From positions 1,984,001-2,048,000 of the forward strand of contig NZ_AP024883.1 in the NCBI RefSeq assembly GCF_024346955.1: a stretch of 64,000 bases of DNA. Reading direction: 5' to 3'. This DNA comes from Vibrio mangrovi (GTDB lineage Bacteria; Pseudomonadota; Gammaproteobacteria; Enterobacterales; Vibrionaceae). Positions 16,590-24,933 of this stretch are shown piece by piece; position 1 is the first letter of the stretch; each line of letters starts with the position of its first letter. The notes beneath the pieces were generated by a model that was given only the letters and a program-made list of their open reading frames with translations, was not told where the DNA came from and searched no databases. Position numbers and translations under genes: made by a program.

Positions 16590-18335
16590 ATGTATACGCT
16601 TCGTCCCTATCAGGCAGATGCCGTTAAAGCGGTCATCCACTATTTTCGTCAGCACACCTCACCTGCCGTGATTGTTTTACCTACCGGTGCAGGTAAAAGT
16701 CTCGTGATTGCAGAACTCGCCCGACTGGCGAAAGGACGGGTCTTGGTATTGGCTCATGTCAAAGAACTGGTTGAACAAAACCATGAGAAATATGAAGGGT
16801 ATGGCCTGACCGGTGCTGTTTTTTCTGCCGGACTGGGCAGAAAAGAAACTGACCAGCAGGTAGTTTTCGCGTCAGTTCAGTCAGTTTCCCGCCATCTGGC
16901 GGCTTTCAGCCATCAGTTCTCTCTACTCGTCATCGACGAATGTCACCGGGTTCCGGACAATCAGGACAGCAGCTACCAGAAAGTAATTACTCATCTGCAA
17001 ACCCATAATCCCGGAATCAAAATTCTCGGCTTAACAGCGACCCCTTACCGGCTGGGCATGGGGTGGATCTATCAATATCACACCCGGGGACAGGTTCGCA
17101 GTGAACAGCCCCGTTTCTTCCGGGACTGTATTTTTGAACTGCCAATTCACTATTTGCTGGATGAAGATTTTCTGACCCCGGCCAGAATCATCGATGCGCC
17201 GGTACTCAGCTATGATTTTTCCCAGCTCAAACCGATGGCTACCGGCGCTTATAAAGCGACTGAACTGGATATGGTCATTTCTCAGGCCAAACGCGCAACA
17301 CCACAGATTATTGCTCAGGTCATTCAACAGGCTCAGAACAGACATGGTGTAATGATCTTTGCTGCAACCGTTCATCATGCAAGAGAGATCTATTCTCTGC
17401 TTCCTGAAACAGAAACCGCCATTATTACCGGTGAAACCCCAACTCAGGAACGGGACTTACTCATCCGGCAATTTAAGCAGCGACAACTCAAATACATGGT
17501 TAATGTATCAGTGCTGACAACCGGCTTCGATGCACCTCATGTCGATCTGATCGCAATTCTCCGGCCAACAGAATCCGTCAGCCTGTATCAGCAGATTATC
17601 GGACGGGGACTGCGTCTTTCTCCCGGTAAAAGTGATTGCCTGATTCTCGACTATGCCGGTAATCAGTATGATATGGAACAACCTGAAATCGGAGAACCCA
17701 AACCGGATAGTCAGAGTGAAATCGTTACCGTGCCTTGTCCGGCCTGCGGCTTTAATAACAATTTCTGGGGAAAACTGGATCCACAGGGGTTTCTTATCGA
17801 ACATTACGGCAGACGCTGCCAGGGCTACTTTACCGATGAAGAAACTCAGGAACGCCATCATTGCGGTTATCGTTTCCGGGCCAAATACTGTCACGAATGT
17901 GGTGCTGACAATGACATTGCTGCCCGTCTCTGTCACGAATGCCAGAGCGTGCTGGTCGACCCGGATAAAAAACTCAGAGAAGCTCTGAACCTGAAAGATG
18001 CACTGGTGTTTGAATGTCTGAATATGGACATCCATCTCCATAAAGATAATCAGGGTAAGAATCAGCTTAAAATCACCTATCACGGAGAAAATCAGGCTCA
18101 GGTCCATGAGTTCTGGTCATTAACGACCAAGAAACAGAAACAGCAATTCCAGCAACGATTCGTCAGACCTCATCTGGCTGATAAACACCGGCCATTCAAT
18201 GAATCATCACCGGGTCGGGTCGTTGCCCATCAACACCGATTCCGATTACCGCAGTTTATCATTGCCCGTAAAGTCGGCCGTTTCTGGAAACTGAGAGATA
18301 AAATTTTTGCTGATGAACTGACGCCAAAAGCTTAA
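16590..18335 (+). CDS. radD: DNA repair helicase RadD (YejH)
   Basis: 581 aa against about 586 in E. coli. SF2 helicase motifs appear in order: LRPYQADAV (Q region), VLPTGAGKS (Walker A, near residue 35), VIDECHR (DExH, near 125), GLTATPYR (III), then the second RecA domain with LTTGFDAPHVD and QIIGRGLR (VI). A C-terminal zinc region has four CxxC pairs (CPACGFNNN; CHECGADND; CHECQSVL). RadD helps process recombination intermediates with RecA and SSB (established for E. coli). The ATG at 16590 is used because the longer frame needs a TTG. The bcr-rsuA-radD-rplY order is conserved with E. coli. Confidence 0.94.
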   Translation: MYTLRPYQADAVKAVIHYFRQHTSPAVIVLPTGAGKSLVIAELARLAKGRVLVLAHVKELVEQNHEKYEGYGLTGAVFSAGLGRKETDQQVVFASVQSVSRHLAAFSHQFSLLVIDECHRVPDNQDSSYQKVITHLQTHNPGIKILGLTATPYRLGMGWIYQYHTRGQVRSEQPRFFRDCIFELPIHYLLDEDFLTPARIIDAPVLSYDFSQLKPMATGAYKATELDMVISQAKRATPQIIAQVIQQAQNRHGVMIFAATVHHAREIYSLLPETETAIITGETPTQERDLLIRQFKQRQLKYMVNVSVLTTGFDAPHVDLIAILRPTESVSLYQQIIGRGLRLSPGKSDCLILDYAGNQYDMEQPEIGEPKPDSQSEIVTVPCPACGFNNNFWGKLDPQGFLIEHYGRRCQGYFTDEETQERHHCGYRFRAKYCHECGADNDIAARLCHECQSVLVDPDKKLREALNLKDALVFECLNMDIHLHKDNQGKNQLKITYHGENQAQVHEFWSLTTKKQKQQFQQRFVRPHLADKHRPFNESSPGRVVAHQHRFRLPQFIIARKVGRFWKLRDKIFADELTPKA

Positions 18336-18416
18336 GGCACATCACGAAAGGTCAACACGACCTGTAATAAAAGATACTTATTGCTCACAGGGTCAGAGAA
18401 TGGTAGTATCCGCGCT

Positions 18417-18470
18417 CGTTTCATCGTCTGTATGAAACGGACTTTGTCTGGCAAGGTCGCATTGCCAGAC
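18417..18470 (+). promoter_or_regulatory. rplY mRNA leader with two tandem hairpins
   Basis: Hairpin 1: CGTTTCAT (18417-18424) with ATGAAACG (18432-18439), 7-nt loop. Hairpin 2: GTCTGGCAA (18446-18454) with TTGCCAGAC (18462-18470), 7-nt loop. A single-stranded AU-rich stretch of 37 nt leads to the rplY ATG. In E. coli and relatives L25 represses translation of its own mRNA through leader hairpins (established knowledge). The match here is structural and not checked against a covariance model. Confidence 0.7.
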
Positions 18471-18507
18471 TTTACCAAACCATTTACTAAGTTTGAGAGT
18501 AAATATT

Positions 18508-18786
18508 ATGAAATTTGAAGCAGTCGTACGTACTGAACTAGGTAAAGGTGCGAGCCGCCGCCTACGTCACGCTGGCCAGTTTCCAGCTATTGTTTACGGT
18601 GGTGATGCAGCTCCTGTATCTATCGCACTAAACCATGATGATATCATGAACCAAATGGACAAGCCTGAATTCTACGAAGCAATCACACTTGTGATTGACG
18701 GCGCAGAAGTTAAGGTGAAGCCACAAGACGTTCAACGTCACGTGTACAAGCCAAAAGTTACACACATGGACTTCATCCGTCTCTAA
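18508..18786 (+). CDS. rplY: 50S ribosomal protein L25
   Basis: 92 aa (94 in E. coli), the short gamma-proteobacterial form without the CTC-type C-terminal extension. MKFEAVVRTELGKGASRRLR and the GQFPAIVYGG segment are the 5S-rRNA-binding fold, and VKPQDVQRHVYKPKVTHMDF closes it. It binds loop E of 5S rRNA in the large subunit. The start is the ATG at 18508; a five-codon longer frame would begin in the leader. Only a GAGAG lies upstream, so the site is not a strong Shine-Dalgarno, consistent with leader-controlled translation. A 12-bp terminator follows. Confidence 0.97.
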   Translation: MKFEAVVRTELGKGASRRLRHAGQFPAIVYGGDAAPVSIALNHDDIMNQMDKPEFYEAITLVIDGAEVKVKPQDVQRHVYKPKVTHMDFIRL

Positions 18787-18869
18787 TTTCTCAGGAAATT
18801 AGCCGGATAAATCCAGCACCTTTTGCATAACAGATAATCGGCCTTACCAACCGTAATATCTACAGTTTA

Positions 18870-18910
18870 GAAACCCCGATGGCTACCAAACATCGGGGTT
18901 TCGCTATTTT
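18870..18910 (+). terminator. Intrinsic terminator of rplY
   Basis: GAAACCCCGATG (18870-18881) pairs perfectly with CATCGGGGTTTC (18891-18902) around 9 nt, followed by GCTATTTTT. Confidence 0.88.
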
Positions 18911-19288
18911 TACAGGCTATATCCTGGGTAGTGCAATCACCATTTTCCCCTACATTGTGATACTAAACATGCAACTCTGCGTGAAATGGTGAAATTTCAT
19001 ACAATAAATCGTAACCTATTTCGCACTATCGCTATTTTTCTGTCAGAAGTTCTCGGAAGAAACTACGGCTTCTTTTATACTCGCCAGTGTCAATCAAAAG
19101 TGACATAACGATCAATAGGCGAACAAAAACAAAAAAAGTTTATTAATTATAACAACAGCAATGAATCTAAAAGATAGATAACAAATCAAGATTCATTCTG
19201 CTTCAGGTCTCTAGCAACGGTAAGTTTGGCTAACGAATGAGCAACGCTCTCGTTAGCCTTTTTATTTTTACCTTGAGGGGATTTGAAG
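18911..19288 (+). promoter_or_regulatory. Long leader or small-RNA locus upstream of the 51-aa gene
   Basis: About 380 bp without an open frame of note. A TATACT at 19076-19081 could be a -10 box, with a poor -35. Downstream of it are a stem TGAATCT/AGATTCA (about 19162-19195) and a full intrinsic terminator (19228-19270) that ends only 19-30 bases before the next start codon. The stretch therefore encodes either a terminated small RNA of up to roughly 180 nt or an attenuator leader. Which one cannot be told from sequence. Confidence 0.5.
19228..19270 (+). terminator. Orphan intrinsic terminator upstream of the 51-aa gene
   Basis: GGCTAACGA (19228-19236) pairs with TCGTTAGCC (19250-19258); inside, GAGC/GCTC add four pairs around AAC. 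The T tract TTTTTATTTTT follows directly. No annotated plus-strand gene ends here after the separate rplY terminator at 18870. Confidence 0.85.
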
Positions 19289-19444
19289 ATGAATACTGAA
19301 ACACAAGCCCAAAAACAAGTCGTGGAAGGTCTCAGAACAATTAGCGATAATTTCCAGAAAGCAGCAGATCATCTACGCAATGTAGAGAAAAACTGCCGGG
19401 AAGCCGCAGAAAAACTTCAGCAAACCGTACGACAAATGGCATAG
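19289..19444 (+). CDS. Small helical protein, 51 aa, unknown
   Basis: The ATG at 19289 follows GAGGGGATTTGAAG. The 51 codons read MNTETQAQKQVVEGLRTISD and continue with FQKAADHLRNVEKNCREAAE. The whole sequence is polar, charged and heptad-like, so one or two amphipathic helices are expected, with no signal or membrane segment. It has its own strong terminator 45 bp downstream and an orphan terminator 19 bp upstream of its start, so it is a discrete transcription unit. I do not recognise the family. A non-coding reading is possible, but the helical composition and the site before the ATG favour a real protein. Confidence 0.6.
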   Translation: MNTETQAQKQVVEGLRTISDNFQKAADHLRNVEKNCREAAEKLQQTVRQMA

Positions 19445-19488
19445 TTTTTAACAGACGAAAAATCAGTACACTATGTGACTGCTGAATG

Positions 19489-19520
19489 AAGAGATAGCCA
19501 TCTGGCTATCTCTTTTTTTT
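19489..19520 (+). terminator. Intrinsic terminator of the 51-aa gene
   Basis: AAGAGATAGCC (19489-19499), loop ATCT, GGCTATCTCTT (19504-19514), then an uninterrupted T run. Perfect 11-bp stem. Confidence 0.9.
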
Positions 19521-19807
19521 GCTTCACCTTCCCTTGCTGCTTCAGGAAAATATTCCCGACATCCACAACATAGCCATTGATACAAAATCAGAGGCATAAG
19601 AATAACTATCTCAAATATATCAACTAAATCTCTGCATTTTCTTTCAATCATCCATATTGCTCATAGTTTGATGTCTAATATTTCTTTCGTCTTAAAGAGT
19701 TCTTTGCCCCAGATCAAATATGATAAAAGTCTCGATAGCCACATATTGACGAACCCAAACGAGGTGTCTATTTTTTGTACAATCATCATTCACAGGAGGG
19801 AATAATC

Positions 19808-20032
19808 GTGAAACGCTCAAGCTCAACGTATCGGCTTCAAATGATTAAAGAGGTAGCTCTCAGAAAGCAGCAAATTCAGTCTGATGATCCAATGGCAAAC
19901 TACATTCACCATCTATTAAATGAACAACCTCTGCATGACAAGTCAACAGATTACCATCATAGTTTCACCGGCAATCATTTTGACGAACGAATTGGCGGCT
20001 GGATCAGTGATCGATGGAGTCTCAACAAATGA
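19808..20032 (+). CDS. Small hypothetical protein, 74 aa, GTG start
   Basis: An excellent ribosome binding site, AGGAGG, lies eight bases before a GTG at 19808; the longer frame from 19775 would need a TTG with nothing before it. The product begins VKRSSSTYRLQMIKEVALRK and ends FDERIGGWISDRWSLNK. It is soluble and basic at the N-terminus, with several histidines in the middle (NYIHHLLNEQ; DYHHSF). I know no family for it. It ends 36 bp before the convergent DUF1289 gene. The strong site makes translation likely. Confidence 0.65.
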   Translation: MKRSSSTYRLQMIKEVALRKQQIQSDDPMANYIHHLLNEQPLHDKSTDYHHSFTGNHFDERIGGWISDRWSLNK

Positions 20033-20067
20033 CCCATTCTTCCCATCAGTTTTATTAGCAATACAAA

Positions 20068-20319
20068 TCAGAAAAGGTCTCGCTGCGGGCTCTCAGGCGC
20101 TATATCTTCCGTCTCTCCAGAGGCGTGTTTCTTCGCCATTTTCCGGCGATAGCGCATTTTGCATAATTTTATGACGTGCAATTTCTCTGCCGGGGCCATT
20201 TTCAACCAACGTAAACGCTCATCCCGGTTTCTCATACATCCCCGGCAATATCCTTTCTCATCGGCTTCACACACCCGGATACAAGGGCTGGGAATATCAA
20301 AGAATTCGAGCTGTTCCAT
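20068..20319 (-). CDS. DUF1289 family small cysteine-rich protein
   Basis: 83 aa. PSPCIRVCEADEKGYCRGCM carries four cysteines in the CxxxC-x7-CxxC spacing of DUF1289 proteins, which may bind an iron-sulfur cluster or zinc; RDERLRWLKMAPAEKLHVIK follows, as in the family. The ATG at 20319 has GGGGA upstream. The last 25 residues (KHASGETEDIAPESPQRDLF) are a variable tail. The gene converges on the 74-aa gene. The exact function of the family is not established. Confidence 0.85.
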   Translation of the reverse strand: MEQLEFFDIPSPCIRVCEADEKGYCRGCMRNRDERLRWLKMAPAEKLHVIKLCKMRYRRKMAKKHASGETEDIAPESPQRDLF

Positions 20320-20663
20320 GTATTATCCCCAAATTAATTGACGTCGCTGCAATGATGACAAACAAGTGAGCCCCATAAAACAGACCATACGATGAGAGCA
20401 ATGGACACAGACAACCCGGCTGAAACTTCAGATAAGAAGGCTATATCCGTCCAGTTATTTCTATCAGATGATTGAAATATCAAAATCCTTCTTTACAATC
20501 CTTTCGGTAGTTGGTTTACTTCAGACCAAATTTCATTTGCATATGTTCAGATCTATCCTGATCAAAGGTTACCGGATATATTCTTCCAGCATCCACATTG
20601 CCTGTAAATCTATATGCAAAAAGAATAACAACGTCACAAATTTAACAATTTAAGGTTGGTTAT
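20320..20663. other. Intergenic region before the META-domain lipoprotein gene
   Basis: About 340 bp between divergent genes, so it should hold two promoters. An AT-rich stretch lies around 20590-20655. A 61-codon frame at 20468-20653 has no ribosome binding site and unconvincing composition. I see no repeat, RNA motif or operator that I can defend. Confidence 0.5.
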
Positions 20664-21101
20664 ATGAAGCTTAGTTCAAAAGCTATCGTCACGACAATGA
20701 CTCTCGCGGCTTTACTGGCAGGATGTGCCAGTAAAGATAAACCGATTCAGTTGACTGAATTACAAACGCCACGCTGGAGTCTGACCGAACTGGATGGCAA
20801 AGCTTTAGAACTTCCCAAAGGGAAAAAAATACCATCACTGAGTATCGATGAAAAAATGACAGCAACCGGATTAGCAGGCTGTAACGACTATGTTGGTGAA
20901 GTTGAACTAGATGTGGATTCACATGAGTTTCGGGTGACACACCTGAACTCAACAATGAAATTATGCCTGAAAAACGAAATGGCACTGAATAGTACCATCA
21001 TTTCAGCTCTCTCAGAGTGGAACCGGATCGATATTGACAAAAATATTCTCACCCTGAAAGGAAAAAAACATACTCTCGTTTTTCAGGCTCAAAGCAAATA
21101 A
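20664..21101 (+). CDS. META-domain (HslJ-like) lipoprotein
   Basis: 145 aa. The N-terminus is a lipoprotein signal (TMTLAALLAGCASKD) with the lipobox LLAGC, so the mature protein is lipidated at the cysteine near residue 21 and probably reaches the outer membrane (no aspartate at +2). The remainder fits a META/HslJ domain: RWSLTELDGK, GLAGCNDYVGEVELD and LKNEMALNSTIISALSEW are the usual motifs. HslJ in E. coli is a heat-inducible protein linked to novobiocin tolerance. It stands alone, followed by a GC-rich hairpin. Role here unknown. Confidence 0.85.
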   Translation: MKLSSKAIVTTMTLAALLAGCASKDKPIQLTELQTPRWSLTELDGKALELPKGKKIPSLSIDEKMTATGLAGCNDYVGEVELDVDSHEFRVTHLNSTMKLCLKNEMALNSTIISALSEWNRIDIDKNILTLKGKKHTLVFQAQSK

Positions 21102-21111
21102 CAACACTTCT

Positions 21112-21134
21112 TCCCGGCGCCTGACACGCCGGGA
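21112..21134. terminator. GC-rich hairpin between convergent genes
   Basis: TCCCGGCG (21112-21119) pairs with CGCCGGGA (21127-21134) around 7 nt, between the stops of the META lipoprotein gene and the convergent methyltransferase gene. There is no T tract on either strand, so intrinsic termination is uncertain. Confidence 0.4.
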
Positions 21135-21146
21135 ATCCGTTGAATA

Positions 21147-22088
21147 TCATGCTAAACGATGGAAAACGAGCGCTTTCAGGCTAGCTTCAGGATCAACATC
21201 GGCAAATTCAGGTGGGTTATCCAAACGCTGGTTCAATGTAAAAACCGGAGCTTCATCCTGCATTGCCTGAATCAGAAAATCACTCGGAACTGCCGGAGAG
21301 TTTACACAAGCGAGAACCTGACCATCTTTACTTAACCACTCATCCAAACGCCTCAAAATCTTCCGGTAATCTTTTGTTAAAGCAAAGCTCCCTTTCTGAA
21401 AGGTTGGCGGATCAATAATCACCAAATCATATGGGCCGTACTTCTTAATTTTTCCCCAAGATTTGAGCAGATCATGTGCCAGAAAATGAACAGAGCTGAT
21501 ATCGTGTTGATTCAGAAGATGGTTCTCCCGCCCTTTTGCCAGGGAAGATTTAGCCATATCCAGATTGACAACCTGAGTAGCACCGCCAGCCACCGCTGCA
21601 ACAGAAAATCCACAGGTGTACGCAAAAAGATTCAGGACCTTCTTTCCTGCAGACTGCTCTCTGACCCAACGCCGGCCATAGCGCATATCAAGAAATAAAC
21701 CGCAATTCTGGTTCCGGCCAATATCCAGCTGATAGTTCAAACCATCTTCTGTAGCAACCGGCCGGGGAGTCAATGTTCCCCATAGTACTTCAGCAGGAGT
21801 TCCCTGAGCATAACGATGCTGAAGAACGATACTTTTCCCGCCACACCGTTCCCAACACGAGCTTTGCGCAAACTGATGTAATCCTTGCCGCAACTGATGC
21901 ATAAAATCATCATCGGCTGCTTTAAAAAGACTCACAACCAGTTGCTGTGACAGCCAGTCTGCCGTCAGTTGCTCCAGACCGGGCCAGCATCGTCCCCGCC
22001 CATGAAATAATCGTCTCATCTCTTTCAGTTCAGGATGAAGCTGTTGCTCAAGATGCTGGAAAAACTCTGTCAGTTGATTGATATACAT
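21147..22088 (-). CDS. Class I SAM-dependent methyltransferase, RlmI/RlmK-like
   Basis: 313 aa. LNLFAYTCGFSVAAVAGGA near residue 150 is the SAM-binding motif I, VVNLDMAKSSL is motif II, and LVIIDPPTFQKGSF near 225 is the DPPxF motif IV of nucleic-acid base methyltransferases. The arrangement FAYTCGFS...DPPTF resembles the C-terminal domain of 23S rRNA cytosine-C5 and guanine-N7 methyltransferases (COG1092), but the PUA domain of RlmI is absent. It is 10 bp downstream of a pseudouridine synthase gene on the same strand, so an RNA substrate is the best inference. The ATG at 22088 lacks a good ribosome binding site. Confidence 0.82.
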   Translation of the reverse strand: MYINQLTEFFQHLEQQLHPELKEMRRLFHGRGRCWPGLEQLTADWLSQQLVVSLFKAADDDFMHQLRQGLHQFAQSSCWERCGGKSIVLQHRYAQGTPAEVLWGTLTPRPVATEDGLNYQLDIGRNQNCGLFLDMRYGRRWVREQSAGKKVLNLFAYTCGFSVAAVAGGATQVVNLDMAKSSLAKGRENHLLNQHDISSVHFLAHDLLKSWGKIKKYGPYDLVIIDPPTFQKGSFALTKDYRKILRRLDEWLSKDGQVLACVNSPAVPSDFLIQAMQDEAPVFTLNQRLDNPPEFADVDPEASLKALVFHRLA

Positions 22089-22098
22089 AGAATAAAGT

Positions 22099-22800
22099 TC
22101 AACGCTTTAATTTAACTTCCGGCCAGTTCAGCGACCAGGGTTCTGACCATAATCCGATACCGCGGATGATCGCTGGCTCCTGCCATTTATCTCCTGCAAC
22201 ATCATCGGTTCTCGGATCACAGATAAAGGAATGCCACTCACCGGCATAAGGGAATTTCAAAGCATAGGCGTGCAGATAACCCCGATCTGCTTCACTGCTG
22301 CTGTTATAGATTGAATCTCCGACAATCGCAGAACCAATTGATTTCAATGCGACCCGAATTTGGTGTGTCTTCCCGGTTAACGGACGGCAAATGAATAAAC
22401 GCTCCCCATCTTCACCTGCTGTCGAAAAGAACTGGGTAATCGCCGGGTTGCTTTGTCCGGTAGTCAACATCCATCCAGAGCGACGGGACCGAACCATATC
22501 TCCACAGATCAATCCCTGTTTCTTTTTCGGTTTTTTACTTCCGATAGCCAGATAATATTTCTCGACCATTCTCTCGGCAAAACATGTCGACAAAATCCTG
22601 GCAGCTTCAGCAGAACGAGCCAGTAGCAAGAGTCCGGATGTCATTTTATCCAGCCGGTGTACCAGATAGAGAGGTCCGCTCCCCAATGCCTGACGGATTT
22701 CATGCACAAGCATCGTTTCTCCATCATCTTTATGGACGGAAACTCCGGGATATTTATGAATCAGCACAAAGTCTGAGTGAACAAATAATATACGAAACAC
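22099..22800 (-). CDS. RluA-family pseudouridine synthase (TIGR01621-like)
   Basis: 233 aa. YLVHRLDKMTSGLLLLARS near residue 45 has the catalytic aspartate of RluA-type synthases (HRLDxxTSG), and FICRPLTGKTHQIRVALKSI near 140 is the second conserved segment. There is no S4 domain, as in RluA and TruC. The length and the C-terminus (WSEPWSLNWPEVKL) recall the family TIGR01621. Translation starts at GTG (22800), preceded by GGAGG five bases upstream. It probably forms an RNA-modification operon with the methyltransferase. Target nucleotide unknown. Confidence 0.88.
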   Translation of the reverse strand: MFRILFVHSDFVLIHKYPGVSVHKDDGETMLVHEIRQALGSGPLYLVHRLDKMTSGLLLLARSAEAARILSTCFAERMVEKYYLAIGSKKPKKKQGLICGDMVRSRRSGWMLTTGQSNPAITQFFSTAGEDGERLFICRPLTGKTHQIRVALKSIGSAIVGDSIYNSSSEADRGYLHAYALKFPYAGEWHSFICDPRTDDVAGDKWQEPAIIRGIGLWSEPWSLNWPEVKLKR

Positions 22801-22857
22801 AAGGCCCTCCAGGCGAGGGAGTATAGAGTGAAAGCGATGGAAACAAAACCAGTGAGA

Positions 22858-22889
22858 ACAAAAAACCTTCCCTCGGGAAGGTTTTTCTG
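22858..22889 (-). terminator. Intrinsic terminator of the NSS transporter gene
   Basis: AAAAACCTTCC and GGAAGGTTTTT (22861-22871 and 22876-22886) around CTCG. On the minus strand the stem runs into TTTTTTGTT, 23 bp past the transporter stop. It is symmetric and could act on both strands. Confidence 0.85.
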
Positions 22890-22911
22890 TCAGACATTCC
22901 CGGCTAACGCG

Positions 22912-24255
22912 TTACATTAGCGGATAAACAAATACCATAATGATAGCGACCGGACAGATGAAGCGAACATACCACGGCCAGATTTTCCAGAAGAAACCTT
23001 GCTCAATTTCAGGATTTCCCTGTTTAATTTCATTGAGCAGTTGATTACGTTTCCAGATCCATCCGACAACAATCGCCCACACGGTACCAAGCAGTGGCTG
23101 CATGTAAACAGTTGTCAAATCTGCAACAAACCCGAAAAGTTTGCCAAAATTCAGGCAAATCACAACACTAATCAGCAGAATCACACCACCAATCAACCAG
23201 GTTGCTTTTGAGCGCTGAAATCCTAATTCATCCTGCGCACAGGAAACCGGTACTTCAAGCATAGAAATTGCCGAAGTCAGTGCAGCAATCACCATCAGGA
23301 CAAAAAAGCCGAATCCAAGTAACAGACCAACCCCGCCCATCGTATCAAACATCGCAGGCAGGACTTTGAAGACCAGATCACCGGAACTTTTCAGTGCGCC
23401 GCTTTCAGTGAAAATATCAACGCCATTGTTCTTAGCCACAAACATTGCCGGTAAAATAAGTAAGCCGGCAGAGAAAGCAACTCCCGTATCAATCGAAGCC
23501 ACCTGAGCCGCCGTTTTAGGAATGTTCACATCCTTCTTCAGATATGAGCCATAAACCATCATCGAACCACATCCCAGTGACAGAGAGAAAAATGCCTGTC
23601 CCATCGCATCAACAAACAATCCACCGTGGAGTTGAGAAAGGTCAGGAACCAGATACATTTTTAGCCCTTCCATTGCCCCATCCTGTGTGAAGATATAAAG
23701 AATCATCACTCCGAATAAGACAAATAAAAGCGGCATCAGTCGTGTTGACCAGCGCTCAATCCCATCAGCAACTCCCCGTTGTACAACCAAAATGGTTAAC
23801 AGAGAAAAAATGACCGTAAAAACCAGATTGCGCGAAGTACCAAAATCCACCAGCCAGCTTGAAAACTGGTGAAATCCAACCATATCGATAGTCGGAGCGA
23901 TCGCATAACTGACCAGCCAGCCGGCGATGATTGAATAGAAACTCAAAATAAGTGACGCTGTCACTATTGCAATTAACCCAAAGCCCCCGGCAAAAGCCCG
24001 GTTTCTGGTCCAGATCGATCTTAGAGAAGAGATAGGGTTTGCTTGTCCGTAACGTCCAATCGTCAATTCTGCTACCAGCATCGGAAATGCCAGCAGAAAA
24101 ACCATCGCAAGATAGATGACCAGAAAAGCGGCTCCTCCATTACTTGCGGCTTTAGTGGGAAATCCCCACACATTACCTAAACCGACAGCTGACCCTGCAG
24201 CTGCCATAACAAAGCCAAGTTTCGAAGAAAAATGACCTCTTGCATTACTCGCCAT
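22912..24255 (-). CDS. Sodium-dependent transporter, NSS (SNF) family
   Basis: 447 aa, about 11 membrane helices, as in bacterial NSS proteins such as TnaT and MhsT. KLGFVMAAAGSAVGLGNVWGFP is helix 1, with the unwound Na+/substrate-binding turn; AFFSLSLGCGSMMVYGSYLK near residue 220 is helix 6 and LGFGFFVLMVIAALTSAISML near 305 is helix 8. Members import amino acids or organic amines with Na+, and bacterial ones often prefer tryptophan, tyrosine or hydrophobic amino acids. The substrate cannot be read here. It is monocistronic, with a terminator after it and a long AT-rich region before it. Confidence 0.93.
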   Translation of the reverse strand: MASNARGHFSSKLGFVMAAAGSAVGLGNVWGFPTKAASNGGAAFLVIYLAMVFLLAFPMLVAELTIGRYGQANPISSLRSIWTRNRAFAGGFGLIAIVTASLILSFYSIIAGWLVSYAIAPTIDMVGFHQFSSWLVDFGTSRNLVFTVIFSLLTILVVQRGVADGIERWSTRLMPLLFVLFGVMILYIFTQDGAMEGLKMYLVPDLSQLHGGLFVDAMGQAFFSLSLGCGSMMVYGSYLKKDVNIPKTAAQVASIDTGVAFSAGLLILPAMFVAKNNGVDIFTESGALKSSGDLVFKVLPAMFDTMGGVGLLLGFGFFVLMVIAALTSAISMLEVPVSCAQDELGFQRSKATWLIGGVILLISVVICLNFGKLFGFVADLTTVYMQPLLGTVWAIVVGWIWKRNQLLNEIKQGNPEIEQGFFWKIWPWYVRFICPVAIIMVFVYPLM

Positions 24256-24933
24256 ATTTTATACCGATATTGTGTTTACACTGAACGAATCAGGCGAGTG
24301 TAAAAAAACCTGTACACTCAGCAATAATTCTACTGATTCTCAAAGCGTGGCAAGTAAAACAGTTTGTCCTTAAAATTGGAAGGCCCAACGGTTTTATTTA
24401 TTAATAATGTTCTATTTTATCGATTTATATGCCGTTTTTTTGCCCAAAACATCTTTTGTTTATCTATCTATTAACAAGAAAACAACAGAAAATATCCATC
24501 CACTACCATCTCACCCTTTGAAGCAGCTAATTAACTGATAAATTTCACTATTTTCTTTTATCTGTTTGTCATTCTATAAAAAGTTGATATAAGTCACATT
24601 TATTAATCACTAGTTTATTATGAATCATTAATATATTAACCTATCATTATATAAGCCCTGAGGCTTTGTCGCATCAGAGCCATCGGCTAGGTCAATAATC
24701 GATTCACTATTCATACAACTAATGTAATCAATTAAATATCAATCAGGCTATATATTAAATCCATGTTTATCCAATTTGATGAAGTACTCATCTTCATTCA
24801 TGTGGTGAAACAGAGACTTAAAGCATGAATATTAACCATATTTTTCGTGCTTCAAGTGTCTAAATTGTATACAGAAGCACATGAAAGATGATGTAATGAG
24901 TAAGATTGGAATGATTATACAGGGAAATAGTTT
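24256..24933. other. AT-rich divergent regulatory region
   Basis: Nearly 680 bp between the NSS transporter (minus) and the chemoreceptor (plus) starts. It is markedly AT-rich (for example 24380-24660) with no open frame worth calling. Chemoreceptor genes often have long upstream regions, and several A/T tracts here could be H-NS or IHF targets, but I cannot point to a defined site. I looked for a GEMM-type riboswitch core and did not find one. Confidence 0.5.

Noticed and set aside
20468..20653. 61-codon frame before the META lipoprotein gene
   Set aside because: AT-rich promoter-like DNA, no start signal, no domain.
24641..24710. Possible GEMM (c-di-GMP) riboswitch before the chemoreceptor
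   Set aside because: The text around CTGAGGCTTTGTCGCATC lacks the conserved GEMM core and paired stems when read by eye.
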